This document shows, in pieces, positions 7,851 through 15,786 of a DNA stretch of 64,000 nucleotides (the first letter of the stretch is position 1; every line of letters begins with the position of its first letter). This DNA is from Aneurinibacillus terranovensis DSM 18919. Lineage in GTDB: Bacteria > Bacillota > Bacilli > Aneurinibacillales > Aneurinibacillaceae. Location of the stretch: positions 1-64,000 of the forward strand of contig NZ_KE387173.1 of the NCBI RefSeq assembly GCF_000430625.1, written 5' to 3'. The notes under the pieces were generated by a model, which was not told where the DNA came from, did no database searches, and saw only the letters and a program-made list of their open reading frames with translations. The position numbers were made by a program, and so were the translations under genes.

Positions 7851-8633
7851 ATGGAGGTAGCTTCCCCTCAATGGTTTTATGAGAATATGCTTGTTCAGAT
7901 GGCTCAAAAAAATCCGCAGCTGCAAAAAAGTTTAGGTGATCAGGCAGCGTCCGGACAGACGGGTTCATTTGCTGATATACTGGCATCCGCCCTGAACGGT
8001 GAAGGCGCTTCGCTGGCCATGAATTCAGGCTCGTCTATGGAGTCCAGCCCTTTATCTTTGCTTTTAAACGGCCTTGCTGGCAACGGTTTAACTACAAATT
8101 CATTTGTCGATTCGATGAGCACAGGAGAGGAAACTTCCGGGTCAGGCCAGGATCAGCAGAATGATGGGCTGGACATGCTCACACCGATGACGGGGGCTCT
8201 TCTGCCAAATGTGCAGGATGTGCAGCGTTTATATACGGGAACTTCTGTAAAGGCACCATCCTCCAGCATTGCTCAGGCAATTACCGCGGCCGCTCAGCGG
8301 TACGGAGTTCCTGAAAAACTCATTAGCGCCGTCATTAAGCAGGAAAGTGATTTTAATCCCAACTCCCGTTCAAGCGCCGGAGCCATGGGGTTAATGCAGC
8401 TCATGCCGGAAAACGTTCAGGAACTTGGCATCCAAAATCCTTACGATGTAGCAGAAAATATCGATGGAGGAACGAGGCAGCTAAAGTCTTACCTGGACAA
8501 GTATAATGGCAATTTGCAGCTGGCGCTTGCTGCATATAATGCGGGGCCGGGAAACGTGCATAAGTACGGAGGCATTCCACCGTTTAAGGAAACTCAGGAC
8601 TACGTACGAAAAATAACCGGTATGTTGGCGTAA
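7851..8633 (+). CDS. lytic transglycosylase, SLT domain (YjbJ/CwlQ-like)
   Basis: The 260-residue protein has a Ser/Gly-rich N-terminal half without a clear signal peptide and a C-terminal SLT domain (about 140-260). The catalytic Glu is in '[10 protein letters not shown]'; '[13 protein letters not shown]' and '[12 protein letters not shown]' are the other SLT signatures. It cleaves the MurNAc-GlcNAc bond of peptidoglycan with anhydro-ring formation. Domain order and length resemble B. subtilis YjbJ/CwlQ. I chose the ATG at 7851 because AAGGAG lies 8-9 nt upstream; the GTG at 7833 precedes it. How it is exported is not evident from the sequence. Confidence 0.88.
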   Translation: MEVASPQWFYENMLVQMAQKNPQLQKSLGDQAASGQTGSFADILASALNGEGASLAMNSGSSMESSPLSLLLNGLAGNGLTTNSFVDSMSTGEETSGSGQDQQNDGLDMLTPMTGALLPNVQDVQRLYTGTSVKAPSSSIAQAITAAAQRYGVPEKLISAVIKQESDFNPNSRSSAGAMGLMQLMPENVQELGIQNPYDVAENIDGGTRQLKSYLDKYNGNLQLALAAYNAGPGNVHKYGGIPPFKETQDYVRKITGMLA

Positions 8634-8804
8634 GGTGTATGACATAACAAACTGCAAATCTTGAAAAGTCATTAGAAAATGATGAGAAAGCAAATATTGT
8701 CATTATATTGTAAACGATTCTTACTAAAATGTTCACCCACAAATTAATGGTAGAGACGGATAATATGTTTGTAAACAACGAAAATCAATAGGGGATGGTT
8801 CGAA

Positions 8805-9728
8805 ATGAAAAAGAAAAACATGTTGAAAGGGGTCATTGCATTTGCTGTACTTGCTTCGCTTTCCGTAACCGGGTGCAGCCAACCAACAAGCGGCACTGCA
8901 AATAATACAGCTCAACCAGCACAAAATGCCATATCTTCCCAAAAAACACCAGTCACAACCACTACTTCAACAGCAACGAATTCTATCACGCGTACAGCGG
9001 CAAGCAATACTAAGTCTGATAATGTGTACATAACGGTAGAGCCTGGTGTGAAGTTAGGATCGGATAAAAAACTTCATGATGCCTTTATCAATGGAGATAT
9101 TAAAGTAACAGCAGGGAAATCAGTGACCCTAAACTTTTACAATTATGATGATGGAACACATACGATGACTTCACCGGAACTTGGACTTGCTGTTAAGATA
9201 GCCGGCAGTAAGAAAAAAGGTGAGCCTGCTTTAACCACTTACACATTTACGCCGAAAAAAGAAGGAACATATTCCTGGTATTGTGCCGATCCTTGCGATG
9301 GTCCAAACAAACAGTGGGCCATGAGCCAGGATGGATATATGAGGGGGAAAATCACAGTTCTTCCTGCTTCCAATAACGTTCAGCATGTATCTTTAGTGAT
9401 TAACCCGGATTATAAATTAGGTCCAGACGGGAATCGACACGATGCGTATACACCTGGTGATTTCACTGTACATGCAGGGCAGCCTGTAGAACTGACGATT
9501 ATCAACTACGGTAAAAACAAGCATCCTTTCGTAAGCCCTAACCTTGGTATTAACGTTCCTGTTACAGGCAGAAAAGCTGCTGGAGATCCTGGCATATTTA
9601 CCACAACTTTCACTCCGAAAAAGTCGGGAAAATATCAATGGAATTGTATGATGCCTTGTGACGGGAAATATAACGATTGGGCTATGGCACACGACAATTA
9701 TATGATGGGCTTTATAACGGTTCAATAA
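8805..9728 (+). CDS. lipoprotein with two tandem cupredoxin domains
   Basis: This 307-residue lipoprotein (lipobox 'SVTGCSQ', Cys 24) has a Thr/Ser/Ala linker (30-70) and two homologous cupredoxin units (about 72-185 and 190-307). Each unit contains a His ('GTHTM' / 'NKHPF') and a CxxxC motif ('CADPC' / 'CMMPC') followed by Asp-Gly and a Met ('WAM', 'GYM'/'NYM'). CxxxC with His and Met ligands is the arrangement of CuA-type sites in COX2 and nitrous-oxide reductase, but the second His after CxxxC is not at its usual position. It likely binds copper or mediates electron transfer outside the membrane. A two-component system follows 224 bp downstream. Confidence 0.75.
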   Translation: MKKKNMLKGVIAFAVLASLSVTGCSQPTSGTANNTAQPAQNAISSQKTPVTTTTSTATNSITRTAASNTKSDNVYITVEPGVKLGSDKKLHDAFINGDIKVTAGKSVTLNFYNYDDGTHTMTSPELGLAVKIAGSKKKGEPALTTYTFTPKKEGTYSWYCADPCDGPNKQWAMSQDGYMRGKITVLPASNNVQHVSLVINPDYKLGPDGNRHDAYTPGDFTVHAGQPVELTIINYGKNKHPFVSPNLGINVPVTGRKAAGDPGIFTTTFTPKKSGKYQWNCMMPCDGKYNDWAMAHDNYMMGFITVQ

Positions 9729-9804
9729 AAAAATATAAGTAGCTATGAAAAAAATACGGGCATATCACATATAAAGTGAGTAGAAATTCGCTATAGGGAT
9801 GTAA

Positions 9805-9852
9805 GGATAGAAGAGCAGATGAATGTCTGCTTCCGTCTATCCTCTTTTTTTT
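9805..9852 (+). terminator. terminator after the cupredoxin lipoprotein
   Basis: GGATAGA at 9805 pairs with TCTATCC at 9836, with an inner GCAGA/TCTGC stem, and a long T run follows. It separates the lipoprotein gene from the downstream two-component operon. Confidence 0.75.
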
Positions 9853-9952
9853 TCTTCAATGTCTAACGTGATTTATTTCCGAAATTTTTCATCTTTTTTT
9901 CAGTAATACGAATTACATTTATGCCAATATAGAGAGGGGAGTGATGAGATGT

Positions 9953-10633
9953 ATGCACATATTGTTGGCAGAGGATGATAAAAAACTCGGCAGGTTGATT
10001 GTTCATATGCTTAAAGCAGAAGGGTATCTTGTTGATTGGGTTATTTCGGGCCGCCAAGCCTACGAGTATACGTTGTTTGGAGAATACGATTTGATTATTA
10101 TGGATTGGATGATGCCTGAAACAGATGGAATTAGCGTATGCAAGCGTTTGCGAGAGGACAATTATCAAGGTGCAATTTTAGTGCTGACAGCGCGCGACGC
10201 TTTGGATGACTGCGTTACAGGGCTCGATGCGGGGGCGGATGATTACTTAGTTAAACCCTTTGAATTTGATGAACTGTTTGCACGTATTCGTGCGCTAACG
10301 AGGCGAAGTTATGTCGAAATTAAAGAAGAAATTATTCAAGTGGCTGATCTTGTCCTGCACTGTAACCAGCGTTCTATCATTAAGAAGGGGAAAGAAATTC
10401 GACTTACTCCTCGGGAATTTCAACTACTGGAGCTTTTGGCGCGCAATCGTGGCCAAGTTATCCCACGGGATATTATTCTGGATCGGATTTGGGGATATGA
10501 CTCAGAAGTAACCAGTAATACACTAGATGCGTTTGTTCGTCTGCTTCGAAAAAAAATTGACCGGCCCGGAGAAAATAAACTCATTCAAAATGTACGCGGG
10601 GTTGGGTATAAACTTGAGGTAAAGAATGTTTAA
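9953..10633 (+). CDS. OmpR/PhoB-family response regulator
   Basis: The 226-residue protein has a receiver (1-115) with 'LAEDDKKLG', phospho-Asp in 'LIIMDWMMPETDG', Thr in 'LTARDA' and Lys in 'YLVKPF', then a winged helix (about 130-222) with 'LTPREFQLLELLARN' and 'VRGVGYKL'. I favour the ATG at 9953, about 11 nt after GGGGAG; an ATG at 9944 is only 2 nt from it. It overlaps the kinase gene by 8 bp. CusR/CopR-type regulators share this architecture. Copper sensing is suggested only by the neighbouring cupredoxin lipoprotein. Confidence 0.92.
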   Translation: MHILLAEDDKKLGRLIVHMLKAEGYLVDWVISGRQAYEYTLFGEYDLIIMDWMMPETDGISVCKRLREDNYQGAILVLTARDALDDCVTGLDAGADDYLVKPFEFDELFARIRALTRRSYVEIKEEIIQVADLVLHCNQRSIIKKGKEIRLTPREFQLLELLARNRGQVIPRDIILDRIWGYDSEVTSNTLDAFVRLLRKKIDRPGENKLIQNVRGVGYKLEVKNV

Positions 10634-11921
10634 AAAAATAAGAAATCAATTGACGATTTTATTCAGCATATTAATGATTCTGTTCCTGGTTTCTTTTATT
10701 ATCATTAGTTATTTTCTGCTTTCGTTTATTCTGTATAATGACAGCAGGAATGACATACAAACTCTTGCGGTAAGCGAACTTGCTGACCATAAAGCGGAGT
10801 TGATGCACAACGTCAGTAAGAACGAAAGTCACAGTATTGAATATAAGGAAAATAGCCATTCGTTTTACTTTGTCATAAATGATCAGAATCAAATCCTAAG
10901 CGGGCATGAAATCATGCCAGAAATACGGGCAGATATTTTAAAGCGAATGGAGGGTTGGAAACCTACTGCTGAAGAAGTTAGAATGGAAAAATTCAAATTA
11001 AATGGAAGAGGTGATGTTTATTTTATGATAGCAGGACGCGAGGTATATAACGCAAATCGCTACCTTGGTGTCGTTTATACGGGGACCGACATTACCCAGC
11101 AGCGAAACGTATTTCAGCGAATCATTTGGATTCTCATATATGTGTCAGTGGTTTTTATTTTACTTTCAACTGTTCTAGGGTATTACATGGCCGGGAAAGC
11201 CATGCGGCCGATCATGCGGTCGTTTTTACGCCAACGGGAGTTTGTTGCCGATGCTTCCCATGAGCTGCGGACTCCGTTGAGCGTTTTACAGTCATCGCTA
11301 GAAGTACTTAAGAAAGAACAGGAGTCGCTATCTGATTTTTCGCACCAGATACTTGATGATATGAAAGAAGAAGTGGGACGCATGACTGGACTGGTCAGGG
11401 ATTTATTGACGCTAGCACGGGCGGATTCCGGGTCGGTTGAGTTGAGTTGTGAAAGATTTAATATCGTTACACTAACTGAACAACTAGTCCGTTCGTTTCA
11501 AATGCTGGCTAGAAAACGTCAGCAGCACCTTACACTCATTGTTCCAAATGAATTGCATGTGTATGCGGATAAGGAAAGAATCGCCCAATTGATATATATC
11601 TTGTTGGATAATGCGAGCAAATATACGCCGGCTAACGGTGAAATTACGCTTCGCATTGATGAGGAGGAAAAAGGGAGGGGAAACAAGATTCGGATGATTG
11701 TTCAGGATACAGGCATAGGTATTGCTCAGGATGAGCAAGCTCGCATTTATGACAGGTTCTACAGGATAGATAAGGGACGGTCTCGCGAGCTTGGAGGGAC
11801 AGGTCTCGGTCTTTCCATTGCAAGTTGGATAATTAATGCACATCGAGGTTCCATACATCTACAAAGCGCACCCGGTCAAGGAAGTACATTTACTGTACGC
11901 CTCCCCATTCGGGAAAACTGA
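10626..11921 (+). CDS. sensor histidine kinase (two membrane helices)
   Basis: This 431-residue kinase has membrane helices at about 11-33 and 178-200 flanking an extracellular domain of about 145 residues, then HisKA with 'DASHELRTPLSVL' (about 212) and HATPase_c with 'LLDNASKYT', 'DTGIGI' and 'GTGLGLSI'. A canonical HAMP domain is not evident; the linker after helix 2 is short. It is translationally coupled to the regulator upstream. No Cys or Met-rich metal motif is obvious in the sensor domain. An unknown small membrane-anchored protein is encoded convergently 15 bp downstream. Confidence 0.92.
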   Translation: MFKKIRNQLTILFSILMILFLVSFIIISYFLLSFILYNDSRNDIQTLAVSELADHKAELMHNVSKNESHSIEYKENSHSFYFVINDQNQILSGHEIMPEIRADILKRMEGWKPTAEEVRMEKFKLNGRGDVYFMIAGREVYNANRYLGVVYTGTDITQQRNVFQRIIWILIYVSVVFILLSTVLGYYMAGKAMRPIMRSFLRQREFVADASHELRTPLSVLQSSLEVLKKEQESLSDFSHQILDDMKEEVGRMTGLVRDLLTLARADSGSVELSCERFNIVTLTEQLVRSFQMLARKRQQHLTLIVPNELHVYADKERIAQLIYILLDNASKYTPANGEITLRIDEEEKGRGNKIRMIVQDTGIGIAQDEQARIYDRFYRIDKGRSRELGGTGLGLSIASWIINAHRGSIHLQSAPGQGSTFTVRLPIREN

Positions 11922-11935
11922 AGCGAACATTGACT

Positions 11936-12364
11936 TTAGGAAGCCTGAGAACGGATGGCCGTTACTGGATTTGTAGAGGGGATGTTTTCTCCCGCGCGTT
12001 GACTCGTAGTCCCAACCTTTGATCCAGTAGGCTTCTCCTTTTTATAATTATAATCATGTTCGCTTTGCTCATGGTTTTCATCCTCACCTTCCTCATATCC
12101 TTGGCCTTCATTTTCCGTTTCCGTATAATTTTCTATAATGTCTTGTTTTACCTGGCCAGATGACATCCATTCATCAAACACCTGGTCGCGAGTTTGAACA
12201 GCCGAAGGGAGAGAATTTATCGCGTTATTCTGCTGAATGGGTTGCTGAACCGCTTTTTTATGCTGTTTCTGTTCATCATATTGTTTTGATAATCCTACAA
12301 AACCAGTGAAAGCTGCAACACTTGACAGCCCGATGATCCATTTTGGCCAATTCTTATTTTTCAT
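11936..12364 (-). CDS. small anchored protein, acidic, unknown
   Basis: The 142-residue protein has one N-terminal hydrophobic helix (about 8-25) followed by a hydrophilic tail rich in Gln, Glu, Asp and His, including an acidic stretch at about 85-105. No family was recognised. The ATG at 12364 was chosen because GGAAG lies about 10 nt upstream; an earlier in-frame ATG (12385) has none. It converges on the histidine kinase gene with a 14-bp gap. It may be cell-surface exposed. Confidence 0.6.
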   Translation of the reverse strand: MKNKNWPKWIIGLSSVAAFTGFVGLSKQYDEQKQHKKAVQQPIQQNNAINSLPSAVQTRDQVFDEWMSSGQVKQDIIENYTETENEGQGYEEGEDENHEQSEHDYNYKKEKPTGSKVGTTSQRAGENIPSTNPVTAIRSQAS

Positions 12365-12469
12365 ACCGTGTTTTCTTCCTTTCATTTGTTATCTATCATT
12401 ACTATATCCTTTCTAACTGAAAACAAAATGAAAAGGGAAAACGTAACTTTCTTATACGCTATCGTCGGC

Positions 12470-12502
12470 GCCTTTGGCTTGGCGCTAGCCAAGTTTTCTT
12501 TA
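12470..12502 (+). repeat. short dispersed repeat B, partial copy
   Basis: The segment CGGCGCCTTTGGCTTGGCGCTAGCCAAGTTTTCTTTAT matches the repeats at 28295-28347 and, inverted, 44870-44921. It is G+C-rich with internal complementarity (TTGGC/GCCAA) and occurs only between genes. It sits immediately before the larger repeat A. Confidence 0.6.
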
Positions 12503-12503
12503 T

Positions 12504-12767
12504 CGTTAAGGAAAGTATATGTTGCTTTACAGTGTTAAAGCAACATTACTTTCCTCCATGGGTCACCTGAGAAAAACTCACGGGAGTGTGCCGAACGTTG
12601 CTTTTTCGATGTGGAGCGTGTGGTCGAAAGGTCGATCAGACCGACAATTGTCTCCATCATGAGGTACCCGGATGTTTTGTCGGTCCGACCTTCCGGTCAC
12701 TAAGCGGCCGTTTCGCTTCCCTGCAGAAAAAGGACGAGCGGCAACGCCCGCGAGTTTTTCTTATTTA
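12504..12767 (+). repeat. 265-bp palindromic dispersed repeat A, copy 1
   Basis: This block is about 95% identical to 22490-22755 and is non-coding. It begins with a hairpin (GAAAGTATATGTTGCTTTA and its complement), followed by one long imperfect palindrome bounded by GAGAAAAACTCACGGG and CCCGCGAGTTTTTCTT, with inner arms GGTCGAAAGGTCGATCAG.. / ..CGGTCCGACCTTCCGG. The last three bases provide the stop codon of pit on the other strand. It could be a MITE-like element or a transcribed structured RNA; I recognise no named family. Confidence 0.85.
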
Positions 12768-13772
12768 AAAAATAAAATGAATAAGAAAATAAACAATAGA
12801 TGCTATAAGTGCAGAAATAGGGAGAGTAATAATCCAGGTAATCACGATGCGCTGGGCGACACCCCATTTTACCCCCTTTACGCGTTTGGCTGAACCTACA
12901 CCCATAATCGCGGATGAAATCACATGGGTTGTACTTACCGGAAGACCGAGCTTGGTAAAAGTCAGAATGATTAAGGAAGAGGATAAATCGGCAGCCGCAC
13001 CGTTCACGGGTTCGATTTTCATGATTCTTCCACCAACCGTCTTAATAATTTTCCAGCCGCCAATCGATGTTCCAAGACCCATCGCAAGAGCACAGCTTGC
13101 CTGCACCCAGAAAGGGATATGGCCTATGTTTGATTGGTATCCGCCTGCTACAAGGGCGAATGTGATGATCCCCATTGATTTTTGCGCATCGTTTGTACCG
13201 TGGGTGAAGGATTGTAGAGCAGCGGTAAAGACTTGAAACCCGCGGAATGCACGGTTTACTTTAGAAGGTGGAGCCGTTACGTTTTGCAGGATGAGAAAAA
13301 AAAGACTCATAATTAGAAAGCCCACGATGATAGCAGCGATCGGCGAAGTAATTAACCCTTTAAAAATATCGCCAAACCCGCTCCAGTTAACGGCTGAAAA
13401 TCCGGAAGCCGTTACGATAGCCCCGACGAGCGACCCGATAAGAGCATGGGAAGAACTGCTCGGAATCCCGTACCACCAGGTAATCAGGTTCCATATAATA
13501 GCGGCGATTAAAGCGGCAATAACAATAACAACCCCATGTTCTAATTTTCCCGGGTCCGCGATTTTACCGCCAATCGTTTTTGCGACACCGGTGAATGTCA
13601 GCGCGCCAATGAAATTCATCGTGGATGCGAGTAAAACGGCTAATTTAGGTTTTAAGGCTCTTGTGGATACGGATGTTGCAATGGCATTTGCCGTGTCATG
13701 AAATCCGTTTATAAAGTCAAAAAACAGTGCGAGAGCAACAATCAGTACGATAATAGCTAAGCTTGTCCCCAT
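12765..13772 (-). CDS. pit: low-affinity inorganic phosphate transporter, PiT family
   Basis: This 335-residue integral membrane protein has about ten hydrophobic segments. Both PiT signature regions are present: 'DFINGFHDTANAIATSVST' near the N-terminus and 'SFTHGTNDAQKSMG' in the middle, the inverted-repeat GxNDxxN-type motifs that bind phosphate and cation. It imports phosphate (probably as metal phosphate) coupled to the proton gradient. It lies 15 bp downstream of its DUF47 partner in one operon. Its stop codon is in the terminal bases of repeat A, which may also act as its 3' hairpin. Confidence 0.93.
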   Translation of the reverse strand: MGTSLAIIVLIVALALFFDFINGFHDTANAIATSVSTRALKPKLAVLLASTMNFIGALTFTGVAKTIGGKIADPGKLEHGVVIVIAALIAAIIWNLITWWYGIPSSSSHALIGSLVGAIVTASGFSAVNWSGFGDIFKGLITSPIAAIIVGFLIMSLFFLILQNVTAPPSKVNRAFRGFQVFTAALQSFTHGTNDAQKSMGIITFALVAGGYQSNIGHIPFWVQASCALAMGLGTSIGGWKIIKTVGGRIMKIEPVNGAAADLSSSLIILTFTKLGLPVSTTHVISSAIMGVGSAKRVKGVKWGVAQRIVITWIITLPISALIASIVYFLIHFIF

Positions 13773-13787
13773 AAATTCAGTCGTCCT

Positions 13788-14405
13788 TTAAGAATTTCTC
13801 ATGATGATAGTTTCCAGCGTATCCGCCACATCTTCACAGCTGTCGGACACACCCTCTAAAATTTCATAAATTTCTTTATATTTCATAATATGTATGGCGT
13901 TTTCCGAAGATTGGAATAGTGTCCGAATGCTTGTCCTTAATAATTCGTCCGCGTGCGATTCCAAATCGTTGATGCGAACCGTATATTCGCGAATAGGTAA
14001 TAATTTGCGGTCGCGGAGAAGTTCGATACCCTTTAATATTTCTTTTGTGGAAGCTTCAATAATCTCCCCGAACTTGACCATATAATCATCGCCTTTAGTG
14101 ATGTCATACATGTAAAAGCGGGAAGCACAGGACTCTATACCGTCCAGCACATCATCCAGCGTAACAGCCAGATTGAGGATGTCTTCTCTTTCGATTGCCG
14201 TAATAAATGTTTTATTTAATGCATTGGTTAATTCATGAATATACGAATCCCCAAGACTTTCATATTCTTTGATTCTATCTGTGAATTCTTTGACACTTTC
14301 GGACGATTCAAGTTTGAATTCATTAAAGAAATGAGCCGCTTCTTGAATGTTGAGAGCGATTTTGTACAGGGTTTCCAGAAAGACGTCCTTTTTCTTAAAG
14401 ACCAT
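13788..14405 (-). CDS. DUF47 family PhoU-like Pit accessory protein
   Basis: This 205-residue all-helical protein belongs to the DUF47/TIGR00153 group, which resembles PhoU and is almost always encoded before pit (ykaA-ykaB in B. subtilis). Features are 'FKKKDVFLETL' at the start, acidic Glu/Asp-rich helices such as 'REDILNLAVTLDDVLDGIE' and 'GVSDSCEDVADTLE' at the C-terminus, which in PhoU proteins bind metal. It probably gates or regulates Pit. The ATG at 14405 follows GGAGGTAAAATC; the upstream extension lacks a binding site. Confidence 0.92.
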   Translation of the reverse strand: MVFKKKDVFLETLYKIALNIQEAAHFFNEFKLESSESVKEFTDRIKEYESLGDSYIHELTNALNKTFITAIEREDILNLAVTLDDVLDGIESCASRFYMYDITKGDDYMVKFGEIIEASTKEILKGIELLRDRKLLPIREYTVRINDLESHADELLRTSIRTLFQSSENAIHIMKYKEIYEILEGVSDSCEDVADTLETIIMRNS

Positions 14406-14432
14406 GATTTTACCTCCAGTTGAATAAGACAA

Positions 14433-14660
14433 TTAAGATAGTAAAAAGTTTGCGCGTGTTTCTACATCATTCGCCAATACATACAATCATTATTATAATG
14501 TAAACAATTCGTAAAGTTTGTTAAGATTTTGTTAGCTAATTATTAAGCCGGATATAATCTATTTCATTCCATTGCAGAATGATAGAGGATAGCACGTATG
14601 TTTCCCTTAAGTCGAATAAACTAATCATTTGTAATTTTTTAGATTTTTTGCCGGTATATG
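14433..14660. other. intergenic region upstream of the DUF47-pit operon
   Basis: This A+T-rich stretch should contain the promoter of the minus-strand DUF47-pit operon and the 3' flank of the thi operon. I see no convincing promoter pair, Pho box or gene in it. Confidence 0.4.
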
Positions 14661-14663
14661 GGC

Positions 14664-14706
14664 AAAAAACCCCGCCAGCCAACAGATGATAGGCTAGCGG
14701 GGTTTT
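14664..14706 (-). terminator. terminator of the thi operon
   Basis: AAAAACCCCGCCAGCC pairs with GGCTAGCGGGGTTTT. The A tract on the plus strand gives the T run on the minus strand, so it terminates thiG transcription; the T run on the other side lets it work in both directions. Confidence 0.85.
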
Positions 14707-14712
14707 CATTGT

Positions 14713-14752
14713 TACACTATTACACTATTACACTATTACACTATTACACTAG
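14713..14752. repeat. 8-bp tandem repeat, five units
   Basis: TACACTAT is repeated four times exactly and a fifth time as TACACTAG. It lies between the thiG stop codon (14757) and the terminator, inside the transcribed 3' end. Copy number is prone to slippage. Confidence 0.92.
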
Positions 14753-14756
14753 TTTC

Positions 14757-15521
14757 CTATTTAACCATGCTTTCCATCGGGCTGCTCGCCTGCGCGTATC
14801 GTTTCTTTGCGATGCGTCCCGCTTCATAGCCAAGGCGGCCGGCTTTGACAGCCAGCATCATCGCTTCGGCCATTTTTACGGGATCTTTCGCCCCTGCTAT
14901 TGCTGTATTAAGCAGCACGCCATCAGCGCCAAGTTCCATCGCAATCGTGACGTCTGATGGGGTGCCGATTCCCGCATCGATGATAACAGGAACGCTAGCT
15001 TCTTCAATAATAATACTAATGCTAAGCGGATTTAAAATTCCCTGCCCGCTGCCGATGGGGGAAGCGCCCGGCATCACTGCATGGGCTCCCGCTTCCTGAA
15101 GCCTGCGCGCAAGAACCGGGTCATCATTCGTGTAAGGAAGAACGATGAACCCTTCATTCACCAGTATTTGTGTTGCCTTTAATGTTTCAATTGGATCGGG
15201 GAGCAGGGTTCTCGTGTCGGCAATGACTTCAACTTTAATCATGTCACACAGGCCGGAAGCTTTGGACATTCGGGCAATTCGTACCGCTTCCTCCGCTGTG
15301 GACGCGCCGGCTGTATTGGGCAGCAGTTTGTATCTTTGCAGATCAAGCTGTTCCAGAAAATTCGGCTGTGCAGGGTCGTAGATGTTCATGCGGCGGACCG
15401 CAAACGTTAAAATTTCTGTTTCGGAAATATCCACAGCCTGGCGTTGGATAGAAAAGTCAGGAAATTTCCCCGTGCCGAGAAGCAGACGGGATGCAAATTT
15501 ATAAGGGCCAATTTTTAACAT
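14757..15521 (-). CDS. thiG: thiazole synthase
   Basis: This 254-residue TIM-barrel enzyme forms the thiazole phosphate of thiamine from deoxyxylulose 5-phosphate, dehydroglycine and ThiS thiocarboxylate. Family features are '[17 protein letters not shown]' at the start, the Schiff-base Lys in 'MIKVEVI' and phosphate-binding 'DAGIGTPSD' and 'LLNTAIAGA'. The ATG at 15521 lies after GGAGGAGGT, which overlaps the end of thiS; a TTG at 15530 lies inside that site. It is the last gene of the tenI-thiO-thiS-thiG operon. The five 8-bp repeats start just after its stop. Confidence 0.95.
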   Translation of the reverse strand: MLKIGPYKFASRLLLGTGKFPDFSIQRQAVDISETEILTFAVRRMNIYDPAQPNFLEQLDLQRYKLLPNTAGASTAEEAVRIARMSKASGLCDMIKVEVIADTRTLLPDPIETLKATQILVNEGFIVLPYTNDDPVLARRLQEAGAHAVMPGASPIGSGQGILNPLSISIIIEEASVPVIIDAGIGTPSDVTIAMELGADGVLLNTAIAGAKDPVKMAEAMMLAVKAGRLGYEAGRIAKKRYAQASSPMESMVK

Positions 15522-15526
15522 AGGAT

Positions 15527-15730
15527 TCAACCTCCTCCAACAAAATGAACAAGTTCAATGGTGTCGCCGTCCTGAACCGGCGAAATGTCATGTTGATTTT
15601 TTTCGAGAATAGACCGGTTTACTTCAACGACCACGATGCGATCCTGGAGCTGAAGATATTCCAGCAGTTGTTTCACGGTTTGAATGGAAGCTGGCAATGT
15701 TTGAGCTTCCCCGTTAATGATGACATGCAT
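15527..15730 (-). CDS. thiS: sulfur carrier protein ThiS
   Basis: This 67-residue ubiquitin-like protein ends in Gly-Gly-Gly ('VHFVGGG'), where the terminal Gly is converted to a thiocarboxylate that gives sulfur to ThiG. Length and the '[10 protein letters not shown]' segment fit the family. The ATG at 15730 is preceded by AAGGAGGTGACAAATCC. It lies between thiO and thiG, with coupled translation into thiG. A ThiF adenylyltransferase is not in the window. Confidence 0.95.
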   Translation of the reverse strand: MHVIINGEAQTLPASIQTVKQLLEYLQLQDRIVVVEVNRSILEKNQHDISPVQDGDTIELVHFVGGG

Positions 15731-15786
15731 GGATTTGTCACCTCCTTCTTGGGGCTCAGTTCCATAAAACGTATCGCGCACTTTAT

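Noticed and set aside
12586-12768. Open frames inside repeat A (and the matching ones at 22485-22756)
   Set aside because: The frames are not conserved between the two copies because of single-base differences, and the palindrome explains the openness.
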